64,000 bases of DNA from Methylosinus sp. PW1 (GCF_000745215.1 NZ_JQNK01000009.1:2604001-2668000), one strand, 5' to 3'; positions 51,490-63,000 are shown, counted from the first letter of the stretch. A program made the numbers and translations. The notes: generated by a model from the letters alone, not told the origin.

Positions 51490-53145
51490 TTATTGCGCGG
51501 GGGCGGGAAGGGGCGAGAATTCTGTCGCGCTCGCCGCCGAAGGCGCGCGCAGCGTCTTGTAGATATTGTAGACCATGATGAGCGCGCCGATGAGGAAGAG
51601 GCCGCCGCCCGCCGCGCGGATCACATATTCTGGATGCAGCGCCTCGGTGGTCTCGATGAAGGAATATTCCAGGAATCCCTGCGGCGTGTAGGCGCGCCAC
51701 ATCAGCCCTTGCATGATGCCCGCGACCCACATGGCCGATATGTAGAAGACGATGCCGATGGTCGCGGTCCAAAAGTGCCAGTCGACGAGCTTCAGCGAAT
51801 AGAGCTTGCGGCCGAAAACCCAGGGAATGAGGCAGTAGAGCGCGCCGAAGGAGACGAAGCCGACCCAGCCGAGGCTGCCGGAATGCACATGGCCTATGCC
51901 CCAATCGGTGTAATGCGACAGCGCGTTCACCGCCTTCACCGACATCAGCGGCCCTTCGAATGTCGACATTCCGTAGAAGGCCACGGAGACGACGAGCATG
52001 CGCAGCACGGGATCGGTGCGCAGACGGTCCCATGCGCCGGAGAGAGTCATGAGGCCGTTGATCATGCCGCCCCAGGAGGGCATCCACAGCATGATGGAGA
52101 AGGTCATGCCCAGCGTCTGCGCCCAATCGGGCAGAGCGGTGTAGTGCAGATGATGCGGGCCGGCCCAGATGTAGAGGAAGATCAGCGCCCAGAAATGCAC
52201 GATGGAGAGGCGGTAGGAATAGATCGGCCGCTCGGCGCGCTTGGGTACGAAATAATACATTATGCCGAGAAAGCCCGCGGTGAGAAAGAAGCCGACCGCA
52301 TTATGGCCGTACCACCATTGGATCATCGCATCCTGCACGCCGGCCCAGACGATCACCGATCTCGGCGAGAAGACGGAGATCGGAATCTCGGCGTTGTTGC
52401 CGAGCACCAGAACCGCGACGGTCACGATGAAGGCGAGGAAGAACCAGTTGGCGACATAGATGTGCGGCTCCTCGCGCTTCGCCAATGTGGCGAGGAAGAC
52501 GATGAGATAGACGACCCAGACCACGACGAGCCAGAGGATCGCATACCATTCCGGCTCGGCGTATTCGTGCCCGCGCGTGACGCCGAGCAGATAGCCGGTG
52601 CCGGCGATTAGGATGAAGAAATTATAGCCGAGAACGACGAACCAGGGCGCGATCTCGCCGGCGAGCCGCGTGCGGCAGGTGCGTTGCACGACATAGAAGG
52701 AGGCAGCGAGCAGCACATTGCCGCCGAAGGCGAAGATCACCGCCGATGTGTGCAAGGGCCGCAGGCGCCCGAAGTTGATCCAGGGCAGGTCGAAATTGAA
52801 GGCCGGGAAGGCGAGCTCCAGCGCGATATAGAGGCCGACGGCGAATCCGGCGACGCCCCAGAACAATGCGGCGAGCGCGCAAAAGCGGATCGGGCCGTAA
52901 TTGTAATTGGGCCGTCCGTCGATGAAGGGCGCGGGCGCCTGTGCGCCGCGCAGCTCATAGCGCTTCAGCAAAGCGAAGACGGCGACGATGGAGCCGAGCC
53001 CGAAGAGAGCTGCGTGGAATGCGTAAGCCGGCGTATGCGCGCGCGAGGCGACGAAGCCGGCGAAGGCCGCGAAGGCGATGAAGAGAAGCGTCAACGTCGC
53101 TTCTGAAAAGGTGACGGATTTTGCGGGAGCGTCATTCGGCGCCAT
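51490..53145 (-). CDS. ccoN: cbb3-type cytochrome c oxidase subunit I CcoN
   Basis: The product is 551 residues with about 12-14 helices. Heme b and heme b3-CuB histidines are in [36 protein letters not shown] and [20 protein letters not shown]. This is the catalytic subunit of the high-affinity oxidase used at low oxygen. ATG 53145 with AGGA 8 nt upstream is preferred to 53199. The operon order is ccoN-O-Q-P-G-H-I-S-A. Confidence 0.97.
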   Translation of the reverse strand: MAPNDAPAKSVTFSEATLTLLFIAFAAFAGFVASRAHTPAYAFHAALFGLGSIVAVFALLKRYELRGAQAPAPFIDGRPNYNYGPIRFCALAALFWGVAGFAVGLYIALELAFPAFNFDLPWINFGRLRPLHTSAVIFAFGGNVLLAASFYVVQRTCRTRLAGEIAPWFVVLGYNFFILIAGTGYLLGVTRGHEYAEPEWYAILWLVVVWVVYLIVFLATLAKREEPHIYVANWFFLAFIVTVAVLVLGNNAEIPISVFSPRSVIVWAGVQDAMIQWWYGHNAVGFFLTAGFLGIMYYFVPKRAERPIYSYRLSIVHFWALIFLYIWAGPHHLHYTALPDWAQTLGMTFSIMLWMPSWGGMINGLMTLSGAWDRLRTDPVLRMLVVSVAFYGMSTFEGPLMSVKAVNALSHYTDWGIGHVHSGSLGWVGFVSFGALYCLIPWVFGRKLYSLKLVDWHFWTATIGIVFYISAMWVAGIMQGLMWRAYTPQGFLEYSFIETTEALHPEYVIRAAGGGLFLIGALIMVYNIYKTLRAPSAASATEFSPLPAPAQ

Positions 53146-53483
53146 GGGAGGGATCCTCGCAGACTGGCGGGAAGGCGTTGAGCGCGTGTCGCGCGCCATG
53201 CCTTTCGTCTTTGATCACGCGTAAGAGTCTATCGCTCGCGCGGCGATGCGATTTGACATCGATCAAGAAAAGCGGCGCGCGCCCCGCGCTGCGCACAAAT
53301 GTCACAGGCGAATGAAAATCGTGCGTTATTTTCCCTGGAATTCTGGGACTTTCGCACATGCGCTTCGCAGCGCGCAAACGTCATAAAACGAGACGCGCGC
53401 TTATTTGTCGCAATGCGCGGCGCCGCGCGCGCGTGGAGGCGCGCCGCGCGCGACATCGTTCTCACGTCGGCGATTCATCCCTG
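53146..53483. other. ccoN upstream region
   Basis: This 338-bp region, AT-richer than its surroundings, lies between ccoN and the SH3 protein gene. It contains the FNR/FixK-type box at 53253-53266. No gene is evident in it. Confidence 0.7.
53253..53266. promoter_or_regulatory. FNR/FixK-type box upstream of ccoN
   Basis: TTGACATCGATCAA is a perfect palindrome of the form TTGA-N6-TCAA, the anaerobox recognised by FNR, Anr and FixK. It lies 108 bp before the ccoN ATG, so activation of the cbb3 operon at low oxygen is expected. Confidence 0.8.
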
Positions 53484-53954
53484 TCAGAACCAGCCGAAGC
53501 CCGGCCGCCAGATGGCGTTGCGATACCAGGGCACATATCCGCCGGGAAATCCGTAGCGCCATTGCACGGCGTTGGTTCCCTCATAGGCCCAAGGGCCGGT
53601 GTACCATGGACCAGCGGAGTCGTAAGGATCATAGAGCGGCGGAATCTCGCGCCGCCACACATAGGCGCCGAGCGGCGGCAGAATGGGCGTCTCCACCGGA
53701 CGCGCGTCGATCGCAACGAGCGCCGGCTGCGCGACATAGCCGGCGGAGCCTGCGTAAGTGACGCGGCACCAATCGGCGCGGCAGGAGGCGACCTCGAGCA
53801 CGGCGTCCGGGGGTATGGCGAGACGCGCGGCGAAGCTCAGGCCGGGGCCGGAGCGCAGATTGACGAGCTCGCCGACCTTGGCGGGCTTTCCCTGCGTCTG
53901 CGACGAGATGAGAAGAAAGGGCGCGCAGATGCAGGAAAGGAAGAAAGAGCGCAT
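53484..53954 (-). CDS. Exported SH3-domain protein with an aromatic tail
   Basis: The 156-residue product has a signal peptide (RSFFLSCICAPFLLISSQTQ). A bacterial SH3 domain follows (VNLRSGPGLSFAARLAIPPD, WCRVTYAGSAGYVAQPALV, about 27-82). The C-terminus is rich in Trp/Tyr/Pro/Gly (WYTGPWAYEGTNAVQWRYGF and on), resembling YXXGPG-type envelope proteins. Cell-wall binding is plausible. Confidence 0.8.
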   Translation of the reverse strand: MRSFFLSCICAPFLLISSQTQGKPAKVGELVNLRSGPGLSFAARLAIPPDAVLEVASCRADWCRVTYAGSAGYVAQPALVAIDARPVETPILPPLGAYVWRREIPPLYDPYDSAGPWYTGPWAYEGTNAVQWRYGFPGGYVPWYRNAIWRPGFGWF

Positions 53955-54121
53955 GGAGCCTCGCTCGAAACGAATTTTAAAAAAAGATTCGGCTCCGAAA
54001 TTCTAGCATCGAAAGAGAGGACGCGCGCTCGCTTTCTGTCCGCGCATCTCGCGCGCGGCGCACGTACGAAACGGCGCGCGGAAGCGTGTTCCGCGCGCCT
54101 GCTCGTCTCATCGTGTCTCGA

Positions 54122-54517
54122 TCACTCGAAGATGCGGAGCGGGGCCGTGATGAGGCCGACCGGAGCCGCGACCGGAGCGGGCGCGATGGCGACAGCCGGA
54201 GCCGGCGCGACGGCGACCACCGGAGCGGGGGCCACGACGACCGAGGTGACAACCGGCCGCACGACGATCGGACGCGCCAGCAGCGAGCTGGCGATGAAGC
54301 CGATCTTGCCGGCATAGGCGACGCGCGACCAGCCGCCGATGTGACCCTGCACATCGACCACCGCCTGCGGGGGGACGGCGAGGATGGGCAGGAAGTCGAG
54401 GCCGGGGCCGGTGCGGAAGGCGGCGAGATCGGTGACGATGCGCGGGAAGGCCTCGGCCGAGGCGACCGTGCCGAGCAGGGCGGCGGCGGCGAGGACGGAT
54501 GCGATTTTCGATTTCAT
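54122..54517 (-). CDS. Exported SH3-domain protein with an Ala-Pro-Val tail
   Basis: The 131-residue product has a signal peptide (KIASVLAAAALLGTVASAEA). An SH3-type domain follows (AAFRTGPGLDFLPILAVPPQ, WSRVAYAGKIGFIASSLLA). A low-complexity tail of APAPV repeats (about 90-122) ends APLRIFE. It is a paralog of the 53484 gene in its SH3 part, 167 bp away. Confidence 0.8.
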   Translation of the reverse strand: MKSKIASVLAAAALLGTVASAEAFPRIVTDLAAFRTGPGLDFLPILAVPPQAVVDVQGHIGGWSRVAYAGKIGFIASSLLARPIVVRPVVTSVVVAPAPVVAVAPAPAVAIAPAPVAAPVGLITAPLRIFE

Positions 54518-54830
54518 TCAAGACCTCCGTAATAGGCATGCCGTTCGGCAATCATGATGCCTCACGACGGCGCAAGTAGCGCGCGGCGGGCCGGAGACAG
54601 GGGCGCGGCGTAAATTCACTTTCTCTCGAGGTTAACGGCGGCGCGCGCGATCTCTTAGCGAAGCGTCACATCGGCGTCGTATTGTGCGGTCGCGCACGGC
54701 GGCGCCTCGAAAAAGCGCGTTTCCTTCCGCCCATGGAGAGGCGTCGCGCGACTGTCCGGCTCGACTCGGAAACAAGCGGCGGCGTAAGCTCGAGCGTTGC
54801 ATGTCGCGGCGCGTCGCGGCGGAGGATGTC
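54518..54830. other. Divergent intergenic region
   Basis: This 313-bp region lies between the SH3 gene and the giant exported protein gene. An AT-rich stretch with AAATTCACTTTCTCTCGAGG (54613-54632) may be promoter sequence. GGAGGA at its right end is the ribosome site of the next gene. No gene is seen. Confidence 0.5.
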
Positions 54831-57800
54831 ATGTTGCGCATGATCGGGGCTTTGCTTCTGAAGATCGCAATCGCTTTCGGCGTGTCCTGCCTGTCGCTCG
54901 GCGCCTTCGTCTCCTATGCGGCGTCGGAGCCCGCGCCCTCCGCCAAAGCGCGAGTGGAGCCGGCGCGAGTGGAGCCGCACGCCGCCCCCGGCCGATTTTC
55001 CGTGAGCGAGGCGCCGGCCGATCGCGACGGCTTCGCGCTTTTGACCATTCCGGCGCCCGGCCGCTACGCCATCGCCACGCATAGCGCCTCGGGCGTGGCC
55101 ATTGGGCTCGTCGATATGATCGCCGGCCCCGGCGAGACGGCGGGCGCCGCGGGCCAGCGCGACGGGCGGCTCGATCTGCTGCTCGACGCGGGCGTCTACA
55201 AGCTGCGGCTCTTCGGCGCGAAAGGCGCGGCCGGCAAGGCGCGCCTCACCGCCGAGGCGTTTCAGGAGCAGGGCGCGCGTGAGGCGCTGGCGCCCGGCAA
55301 GACATTTTCCGCCGAGCTCGGCGATCTCGCCCAGCGGAGCTATTCGCTCGAGGTCGGCGCCTCGGGCCGCGTCGGCGTGGAGGCGCTGGGCCGCGCTTTG
55401 CGCGATCTGCGTATGTGGAAGGCGAGCGGCGAGCTCGTCGATCTTGCGCCCGCGCGCGCGACGATCGAGACCAAGCCCGGCCGTCAGATGACCCGGCTGC
55501 GGCTGGAAGGCGCGGTCGAGCCCGGCCGCTATGTCGCGATCGCCTATGGCGGCGAGCCCATCGCCTGGCCGGAGGGCGGCGCGGCGCAGCCGTTTCTCCT
55601 GCATCTCCTCGAGCCCGCTTCGCTGGCCGCGGGCGTCGCCAATGGCGTCATCGGCGCTTTCGGCTCGGCGCGCTTCGAGGCGCCGGCGAGCTATGACACA
55701 TTCCGCCTGGAGCTGCCCAAGCCCGTCGCCGCCCGCCTCGAGGCGCGCCGCGGCGCCGGCGTTCCGGCGTCCGCGGCGATCGACAAGATTAGCCGCGAGC
55801 CGGTCGCGATTGTCTCGCTCGGCGGCGACGGCAAGACTTTGGGCCTCGTCGAAGTCTCCGGCCTCGAGGGGCAGCCGTTCTCGCTGCGGGCGATACGCCG
55901 GGCGAGCCGCGCGCCGATCGAGACGGAAGGACCCAATCTCGTCGCCATGGATGTGGCCGGCGAGGGCGCCGACGAGGTCCCCGCCACCGCGCTGCTGGCG
56001 CGCACGGAAAATGGCAAGACGCGCGTGCTGGCGTCGGACCTTCCCCAGATCGGCGGCGGCCGCGCCTATCGCGGCAAGTTCAATCTGCGCGGGCCGACCA
56101 CTCTGCTGTTCGAGGCGACCGACAGCGGTCCGGTGACGATCTCGGCGCAGGGGCCGCGGCTGCGCGCGCTCATCGAGCCCGCTTTCGGCGCCGTCGCGCC
56201 GCGCGCCGATGGCCGCCTGCCGAGCCGCTATGATCTTCAGGCGGGCTTTTATGTCCTCTCGCTCGAGCCGCTGGAGGGCGCCGTCGGGATCGTCGATCTG
56301 ACGCTCGGCCCGCCCGGCCTTTCGCCGGAACTGCCCCCGCGCCCGCCCGCGCGCGCGGCGATTTCCTTCGGCGAGCAGAGGCTCGACCGCAGCGCCTCGC
56401 ATTTCATTCTCGCCAATAGCGCGCCGGGCCTGCTGACGGGCCCGCGCGTCATCGCTCTGCCGGCCGATCTCGAGAAGGGCGCCGCGCCTTCGTGGCGGCC
56501 GGCCGCGACGGAATATCTTCTGCCGGTGCGCACGCCGCGCGGCGGCAGGATTCTCGTCGTCGACGACAAGGGCGCGAGCGCGCCCGCGCAGATCACGGAA
56601 GAAAAAATCGAGAACGACAATCGCTTCGCCACAATTCGCCTGCCGGCGCGAGCGGAGCCGGGGGCGCTCGCCCTTATCTATGCGCGTGATGTGGAGACCG
56701 CCGCCGCAGAGGCGGCGAAGGAGCGTCCGCCGGCGACGATTTCCGCCGCCAAGCCCGCCTGGCTCGATCTTTCCCGCGACGAGACGCGGGAGTTCCGTTT
56801 CGATGTGGCCGAAGGCGGCCTCTATCGTGTCGAGACCTTGGGCCGATTGCAGACGCGCCTCACGCTCGGCGCCGCGCTGGCGCCGCGTCTCGGCGAGGGC
56901 GAGAACAATGGTCCCGGCCATAATGCGCTGGTGACGAGCTATTTGCGCGCCGGCGCCTATCGCGCCGCCGTCACCGCGCGCGAATCCGCCGGCCATCTCG
57001 GCCTTTCGGTGAAGAGCGTGGCGATGACGACGACGGCGCCCATCGTCGGCGAAGGCGCCGCGCGCGCCGCGCTGGACGGCGGCCACGGCGCCGTCGTGCC
57101 GATCGATATTCCCGAGGACGGATTCTATCGGCTCGATCTCGCCGGGCTCGGCAAGGAATGGCGGGCGCGGCTCGAGGAGGCGGATGGCTGGCCGCTCGCC
57201 GCGCCCGGCCCGTTGACGCGTCTCACCCGCCGTTTCGAGAAGGGAAGCTATCGCCTCGTCGTGCTGCCGGAGGACGTCGAGGGCCGCTTCGTCGCGCGCC
57301 TGCGCAGGATCGTGACGCCGGCGCCGCTCGAGGGCCATGGACCGCATGCTTTGCCTTTCGATGCGCCGCAGAAGCTGCAATGGCGCGAGCCTCTCGCCAA
57401 AAGCGCGCCGCGCGACCCGGATGTCTGGAGCTTCGCGCTCGCCGGCGACTCCAACATTGCGCTGGATGTGAGCGAGGGCATGGTCGCGGAGATTTTCGAC
57501 TCTAAGCGCAAGAGCGTCGGCAAATTCGCCGGCGGCCGCAAATTTTCGGGCAAGCTCGCCGCCGGCGCCTATCGCGTCGAGGCGCGCAGCCTCGCTCATG
57601 ACGATCGGCTGGATTACCGCATCGCGCTCACATCGACGCAATTGCAGCCGGGCGCGCCGCGCTTCGTCGATCTGCCCGCCGCTCTGCCTTTCTCCATCGC
57701 GCGCGATGGCGTCGTCGATATTGCGAGCTTCGGCGACAAGGAGCTGATCGGCGCGCTCGAGGATGAGAATGGCGGGGTGATCGAGCGGCTCGAGGGCCGC

Positions 57801-59975
57801 GCGGAAGATTGGAACGTCTCGCTCTCGCGGCGCCTGCCCGCCGGCGCCTATCGCCTGCGGCTCGATGAGCTGAAGGGCGCGCCGCAACCCGCGGCCGACG
57901 AGCAGAATGACGAAGGCGAGGACGCCGCCGCGGAAGGCGAGGAGGTCGCGGAGGAGCAGGCCGAGCCCGAGGGCGTCGAGGTGAGCCTCGCTCTGCCCGT
58001 CTCGGCGCCGGCCGAGGCGCTGACATTCGCCGGCGTGAAGACCATCGCCGGCCCCGGCGCGCATGAGCTGGCGCTGCCCGCCGCTCAGGAAGGGAGGCTG
58101 ATGATCGTCGCCGCGCAATCGACGCGCGAGACGGCGCTGTCGATCGAGAAGCGCGAGGCCGACGGACATTGGCGCGTCATCGGCCGCGAGCGCGGCCTTA
58201 CGCCCGTCGCCGCCTGGCCGGCGGAGAGCGGCGAATGGCGCGCCAGCGTCTGGACCATCGGCGGCGCCGACGCTCCCGTCACGCTCGCCGCGCGCAGCCT
58301 GGCGCGCACGCCGCGCGGCTTCGGCGACATAGCGCTGGAGCCGGCGCCGATCGAAGGGCTCGCGACAAAAATCTGCGTCGGCCTCGCGGCCGCGCCCGCT
58401 TCGGCGCTGGTTTCTATCGGCTCTGCGCCGGCCTCGCTCGTCGCGGGCTCGGCGGCGGGGCGCCTGCTCGCCCCGGCTTCGGCCGGCGCGCTGGCGCCGC
58501 AATCGGAGAGCCTGTGGCTGCTCGCGCAGAGCGATTGCGCCGCCAAGGCGCGCGTCGTCGCCTTCGCGCCCAGCGGCGCTGAAATACCGCTCACCCTCGG
58601 CGAGAATGAGCGCGCCATTCTGCCCGCCGCCGCGCCGCCCTCCGGCAAGGCGCGGCTGTGGCTCGCGCGCTCGGCCTTCGGCCAGCCGGGCGTCTCGGCA
58701 GGACGCGGTTTCGCCGTCGCGCCGAGCGCGGCTCTGGCGCTCGCCGGCAAGGAGCCACCGCGCCTGTGGAACGCCGGCGACGCCCAATCCTTGCGTCTGA
58801 CGGCGCGCGCGATCGATGTGGCGCTCGCCGCGCCTCTTCGCGCCGGCGCGCAATTCTTCGGCGTCATTCCGCCCTTCACGGCGCAGCCTCTCGCCTTCGA
58901 TAGCGCCGGCGCTCTGGCGCTCGATCTTGCGAGCGGCCTCGCCGCTTTCTCTGCGCCGGAGGAGCCGCGCGCCTTCGCGGCTTTCGCTGATGGCGCGCCG
59001 CTGTCGCGTCGCCTCGAGGGCGCCCGCGCGCTATGGCTCGTCAATCTCACCGACGCGCCCGCGCCTGCGCACGTCGCCTCCTCGTCCGAACGCCATGAGC
59101 CGATCACGGCGGGGAGGGCGATCAAGCGCTTTTACGGCGCCGCCGGCGAGACGGCGCATCTCGTTGAGGCGCAGCCGGGAGATCGGCTCGTCATCGCCGG
59201 CGGAGAGGCGGTGTTCACCGGCGCCGATGGACGCGTGCTGCGCGGCCGCTCGCTCACGCTCGCCGGTCCGGGAGAGGCGACCATCGCCCATGCGCCGGGC
59301 CTCGTCGCCGCCTGGATCGAGCGCGCCGGCAAATCGCCCTGGCCCGCCGCCGCGCCGCGCGATGTGACCGCGCCTTTCGCCGCGACGCTCGGTGGAGAAG
59401 CGCAGGCTTTCGCGCTCGATGTGGGCGCGCCCGTCGTCATCGACATTCGCACGAGCGCGCCGGCCATTGTCGCCTTCACGCAGAATGGCGCGCGCCAGGT
59501 CGAGACATTCCCCGCCGGCGTGGAGCTGCATCGCTACGCGGCGCCGGGCCGCGCGCTCATCGAGATTTTTTCGCCGCATGACGGCGCGCTCTCCGGCGCG
59601 CTGAGCATTGCGACGACGCCGGTCATTCCCGCGACGGAGGGCGTCAATGATCCGATCGCGCTCGGCCCCGCCGGCGCGGCGCTCTTCACCTTCGAGGCGA
59701 CGAAGGCGAGCGAGATCGGCCTCGGTATACGCGCCGAGCCGGATCGCGTCGCGCTGTGTCTCCTCGACGCCACCGGTAAGACGCTTGGCGAAGGCGCCGC
59801 GCAGATTCTGCGCCTCGAGCCCGGCCGCTATTTCGTGGAGGCGCGCGCGCCCACTGACGCGCCTGCGACGATAGTGCGTCTCGCTCTGCGCGGCCTCGCG
59901 CCGCCGCCCTCCGGCCCGCCGCAGGAAGTGGCGGCGGAGTTTTTGGAAAAGGCCGGAAGGAAGAGCGGCCGATGA
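54831..59975 (+). CDS. Giant exported protein paired with alpha-2-macroglobulin
   Basis: The product is 1714 residues with no recognised domain family. A signal peptide/anchor (MIGALLLKIAIAFGVSCLSL) starts it. The rest is a long chain of beta-rich segments with recurring phrases (GAYRLRL, GRYVAIAY, AGAYRAAV, GSYRLVVL, LEPGRYFVEA), suggesting many similar sandwich units. An acidic low-complexity patch (about 1020-1045) interrupts it. ATG 54831 has GGAGGA upstream; the earlier codon at 54684 lacks a signal peptide at its start. The alpha-2-macroglobulin gene follows 47 bp later, so the two probably act together in the periplasm. Confidence 0.8.
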   Translation: MLRMIGALLLKIAIAFGVSCLSLGAFVSYAASEPAPSAKARVEPARVEPHAAPGRFSVSEAPADRDGFALLTIPAPGRYAIATHSASGVAIGLVDMIAGPGETAGAAGQRDGRLDLLLDAGVYKLRLFGAKGAAGKARLTAEAFQEQGAREALAPGKTFSAELGDLAQRSYSLEVGASGRVGVEALGRALRDLRMWKASGELVDLAPARATIETKPGRQMTRLRLEGAVEPGRYVAIAYGGEPIAWPEGGAAQPFLLHLLEPASLAAGVANGVIGAFGSARFEAPASYDTFRLELPKPVAARLEARRGAGVPASAAIDKISREPVAIVSLGGDGKTLGLVEVSGLEGQPFSLRAIRRASRAPIETEGPNLVAMDVAGEGADEVPATALLARTENGKTRVLASDLPQIGGGRAYRGKFNLRGPTTLLFEATDSGPVTISAQGPRLRALIEPAFGAVAPRADGRLPSRYDLQAGFYVLSLEPLEGAVGIVDLTLGPPGLSPELPPRPPARAAISFGEQRLDRSASHFILANSAPGLLTGPRVIALPADLEKGAAPSWRPAATEYLLPVRTPRGGRILVVDDKGASAPAQITEEKIENDNRFATIRLPARAEPGALALIYARDVETAAAEAAKERPPATISAAKPAWLDLSRDETREFRFDVAEGGLYRVETLGRLQTRLTLGAALAPRLGEGENNGPGHNALVTSYLRAGAYRAAVTARESAGHLGLSVKSVAMTTTAPIVGEGAARAALDGGHGAVVPIDIPEDGFYRLDLAGLGKEWRARLEEADGWPLAAPGPLTRLTRRFEKGSYRLVVLPEDVEGRFVARLRRIVTPAPLEGHGPHALPFDAPQKLQWREPLAKSAPRDPDVWSFALAGDSNIALDVSEGMVAEIFDSKRKSVGKFAGGRKFSGKLAAGAYRVEARSLAHDDRLDYRIALTSTQLQPGAPRFVDLPAALPFSIARDGVVDIASFGDKELIGALEDENGGVIERLEGRAEDWNVSLSRRLPAGAYRLRLDELKGAPQPAADEQNDEGEDAAAEGEEVAEEQAEPEGVEVSLALPVSAPAEALTFAGVKTIAGPGAHELALPAAQEGRLMIVAAQSTRETALSIEKREADGHWRVIGRERGLTPVAAWPAESGEWRASVWTIGGADAPVTLAARSLARTPRGFGDIALEPAPIEGLATKICVGLAAAPASALVSIGSAPASLVAGSAAGRLLAPASAGALAPQSESLWLLAQSDCAAKARVVAFAPSGAEIPLTLGENERAILPAAAPPSGKARLWLARSAFGQPGVSAGRGFAVAPSAALALAGKEPPRLWNAGDAQSLRLTARAIDVALAAPLRAGAQFFGVIPPFTAQPLAFDSAGALALDLASGLAAFSAPEEPRAFAAFADGAPLSRRLEGARALWLVNLTDAPAPAHVASSSERHEPITAGRAIKRFYGAAGETAHLVEAQPGDRLVIAGGEAVFTGADGRVLRGRSLTLAGPGEATIAHAPGLVAAWIERAGKSPWPAAAPRDVTAPFAATLGGEAQAFALDVGAPVVIDIRTSAPAIVAFTQNGARQVETFPAGVELHRYAAPGRALIEIFSPHDGALSGALSIATTPVIPATEGVNDPIALGPAGAALFTFEATKASEIGLGIRAEPDRVALCLLDATGKTLGEGAAQILRLEPGRYFVEARAPTDAPATIVRLALRGLAPPPSGPPQEVAAEFLEKAGRKSGR

Positions 59976-60022
59976 GCTTTCCGCACTCGACAAACGCCCT
60001 CAGTCCCATTCGAGGCTCGGCG

Positions 60023-63000
60023 ATGAAACGCATTCTTTTTCTGTTCTCGAGTCTCACCGCCGTCATCGCGAGCGGAGCGAAGCGATCCAGAGTCGCAGGG
60101 CGACCCCTGGATCGCTTCGTCGCTTCGCTCCTCGCGATGACGGGCGTCCTTTGCAGAGGCGCCCTGTCGCGCGCGCTCCTCGCTTTGCTTCTTCTCTCCG
60201 GTCTTTGCGTCTCCGCGCCGCTGCGCGCCGAGCCGGCGCCCTTCGATCAATTGCGCCGCGCCGATGGCGCGCGCATCGTGCCGGACAAATTTCTGCGCAG
60301 CTTCGATCCCATCACCATTTTCTTCGATCGCGACATCGGCCCCAAGTCCGGCGGACCGGAAGACGCGCATGAAAAATTCGCCAAGCTCTCTGGCGAGCCC
60401 GCCGGCGAATGGCGCTGGATCGGCGCGCGCGCGCTGCAATTTCGTCCGGCCGAGCCGTGGAAGCCGCTGCAGCGCGTCGACATAGAGGCGGGCGCCGCCG
60501 CGACGCGGCTCGTCGCGCTGCTGCCGACGCCCTCTTCCACCAATCCGACGGAGAGCGCCGATCCGATTGCCGATCTCGAGCAGATCACGCTCACTTTTCC
60601 CGAGCCCGTGGACATCGCCGCGCTAGCGCGGCTGCTGACGATCGAATTGCGTCCTGCGCCGGGAATCTCGCCGCTCGGCGGACAATTGTTGACGCCGAAG
60701 GACTATGACATTCGCCCGCTCGAGCGCGCCGATCGCAACGCCGCGCAGAGCGTCGCCATTCGCTTGCGCGAGTCGATAAGCGACGGGCGCGTCGCTATCT
60801 TGCGCTTGAAGCTCGCCGACGAGCCCGGTCTCGACGATGAGATATTCGAATTGCGCGCGCGTTCCGCCGCGCCTTTCGCCGTCACCGAGGCGAGCTGCGG
60901 CCGCGGCTGGAGCGACGACAAGCAGGACGGCGTGCTGCGCTGCGCCTTCGGCTACGCCGTCCCGCCGACGTCGGCTTCATCGGAGGGCGAGGAAGACTCC
61001 GCGCCCGTCTCCAATTACCAGCCCGCCAATCGGCGCAGGCTGACGTTGAGCTTCACCGAGCAGCCGGGCGAGATCGATATTTTGCGCGCGCGCGAGGCGC
61101 TGCGCATCTCGCCGCCGGTCGACGATCTCTCTGTCGAGATCGACCACAAGCGCCTCAATGTCTATGGCAAGTTTCTATCCGATCGCGTCTATGAGCTGGC
61201 GCTCGCGCCGGGCGCTCTGAACGACGTCAGAAAGCGCGCGCTCGCCTCGCGCTTCGCGCTGCGCTTCGCTTTCGATCGCGACCGGCCGGCGCTCGCATGG
61301 GACGCTGCGCAAGGGCTCGTCGAACGTTTCGGCCCGCAATTGCTGCCGCTGCGCGGGCGCGGCTATGATCGCGCCGATATTCGCATTCATGCGATCGATC
61401 CGCTCGCGCGCGACTTCTGGCCTTTCCCCAAGAGCGGCGTCGAGACGGAGGACAGCGCCGCGCCGCCGCTGCCCGGCAATGAGCCCACGCATTGGGGCGA
61501 GACCGATGCGCCGGAGGCCGAGGCGATCGCCGCGCGCATAAAGGCGCTGGGCTCGCCCGCCGTTTCCGCGCTGCTCGATCTGCCGATCCGTCGCAATGGC
61601 GCCGACGCCAAATTCGGCCTCGATCTCGCGAGCGAATTCGCCAAGATCGCCGGCGCCGGACAGCCGGGAACCTATCTCATCGGCCTGCGCGCCGTGGACG
61701 AGAAAAAGCGCCATTGGCTGCGCGCGCAAGTGACCGATCTGTCGCTGAGCGCGATAGAGGAGCGCGCGCGCGTGCGCTTCGTCGTCACCTCGCTCTCCAC
61801 CGCGCAGCCCGTCTCCGGCGCGGAAGTGCGGCTCGAAGGCGTGAAGGGCGAGAAATTCGTCACGCTCGCGCGCGGGACCACCGACAATTCCGGCTTCTTC
61901 GCCTTCGATCCCGGCAAGCGCGCGGAAGCCGACGTGCGCCGCATCGTCGTGACCAAGGGCCTCGACGCGCTCGTATTGGACGCCAATGACGGCCCCTCCG
62001 AATATGCGCGCGAGAATTGGACGAAGCCGGACGGCGCCTGGCTCGTCTGGACCGCGAATCCGCAGGAGCCGCGCAGGCAAGAGCCGCGCACGCTCTGCCA
62101 TGTCTTCGCCGAGCGGCCGATCTATCGGCCCGAGGAGGCAGTGCATGTAAAGGGCTTCGTGCGCGCCTATCGCGATGGCGCTCTCGCCATTGCGAAAGCC
62201 GGCGGAACGCTGGTCGTCTCCGGCCCCGGCAATCAGGAATGGCGCATTCCGGTGAAGCTCGACGCGGCGGGGAGCTTCTATCACAAATTCGATGCGCAGA
62301 CGCCGGCGACCGGCGATTATTCGCTGCGCTTCGAGCCCGATGGCGCAAAGCCGAAGAAGAGCGAGACGAAAGGCGAAGACGCCGAGCCGAGCGAAAGCGC
62401 AGAGGCCGAGGGCGAAGCGGCGCAGACCGCCTCCTGCGGACAGTTTCCGTTCAAGAAGGAGGCTTATCGGCTGCCGACATTCGAGGTGGCGCTGAATGCG
62501 CCGCAGATCGTTCCGCTCGACGGCGAGTTCAATGTCGATCTCATCGCGCGCTATTTCGCCGGCGGTCTCGTTGCGGAACGGCCGGTGAAATGGCGCGCCG
62601 TGCAATTTCCGCATGTTTTTCAGCCGCCGGGACGCGAAGGCTTTCTCTTCTCGAGCGATGCGCGCTTCTCCGGCGAAGGCAAGTTCAAATCCTCGCCAGT
62701 GCTGGAGCGTGACGCGCGCACCGACGCCGGCGGCGCCTCGCGCATGACCTTCGATACGACGATAGAGCCGACCGCGCAGCCGCGCCGCTATTCGATCGAG
62801 GCGACCGTCACCGGCGACGATGGAATAGAGGTGCGCAATGTGCAGAATGTCATCGCTGTTCCGCCTTTCGCGCTCGGCGTGAAGCTGCCGCGCTATGTCG
62901 AGCGGCCCGGCGCGGTGACGCCGGAGTTTCTCGCGCTCGACGGCAAGGGCGAGGCGGTGGAAGGACTTCCCGTCACCATGCGCTTCATCAAGCGCAATTG

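Noticed and set aside
54666..58853. Minus-strand open frame of 1395 codons
   Set aside because: Antisense to the giant exported protein, which has a signal peptide and ribosome site; the frame stays open because of high GC.
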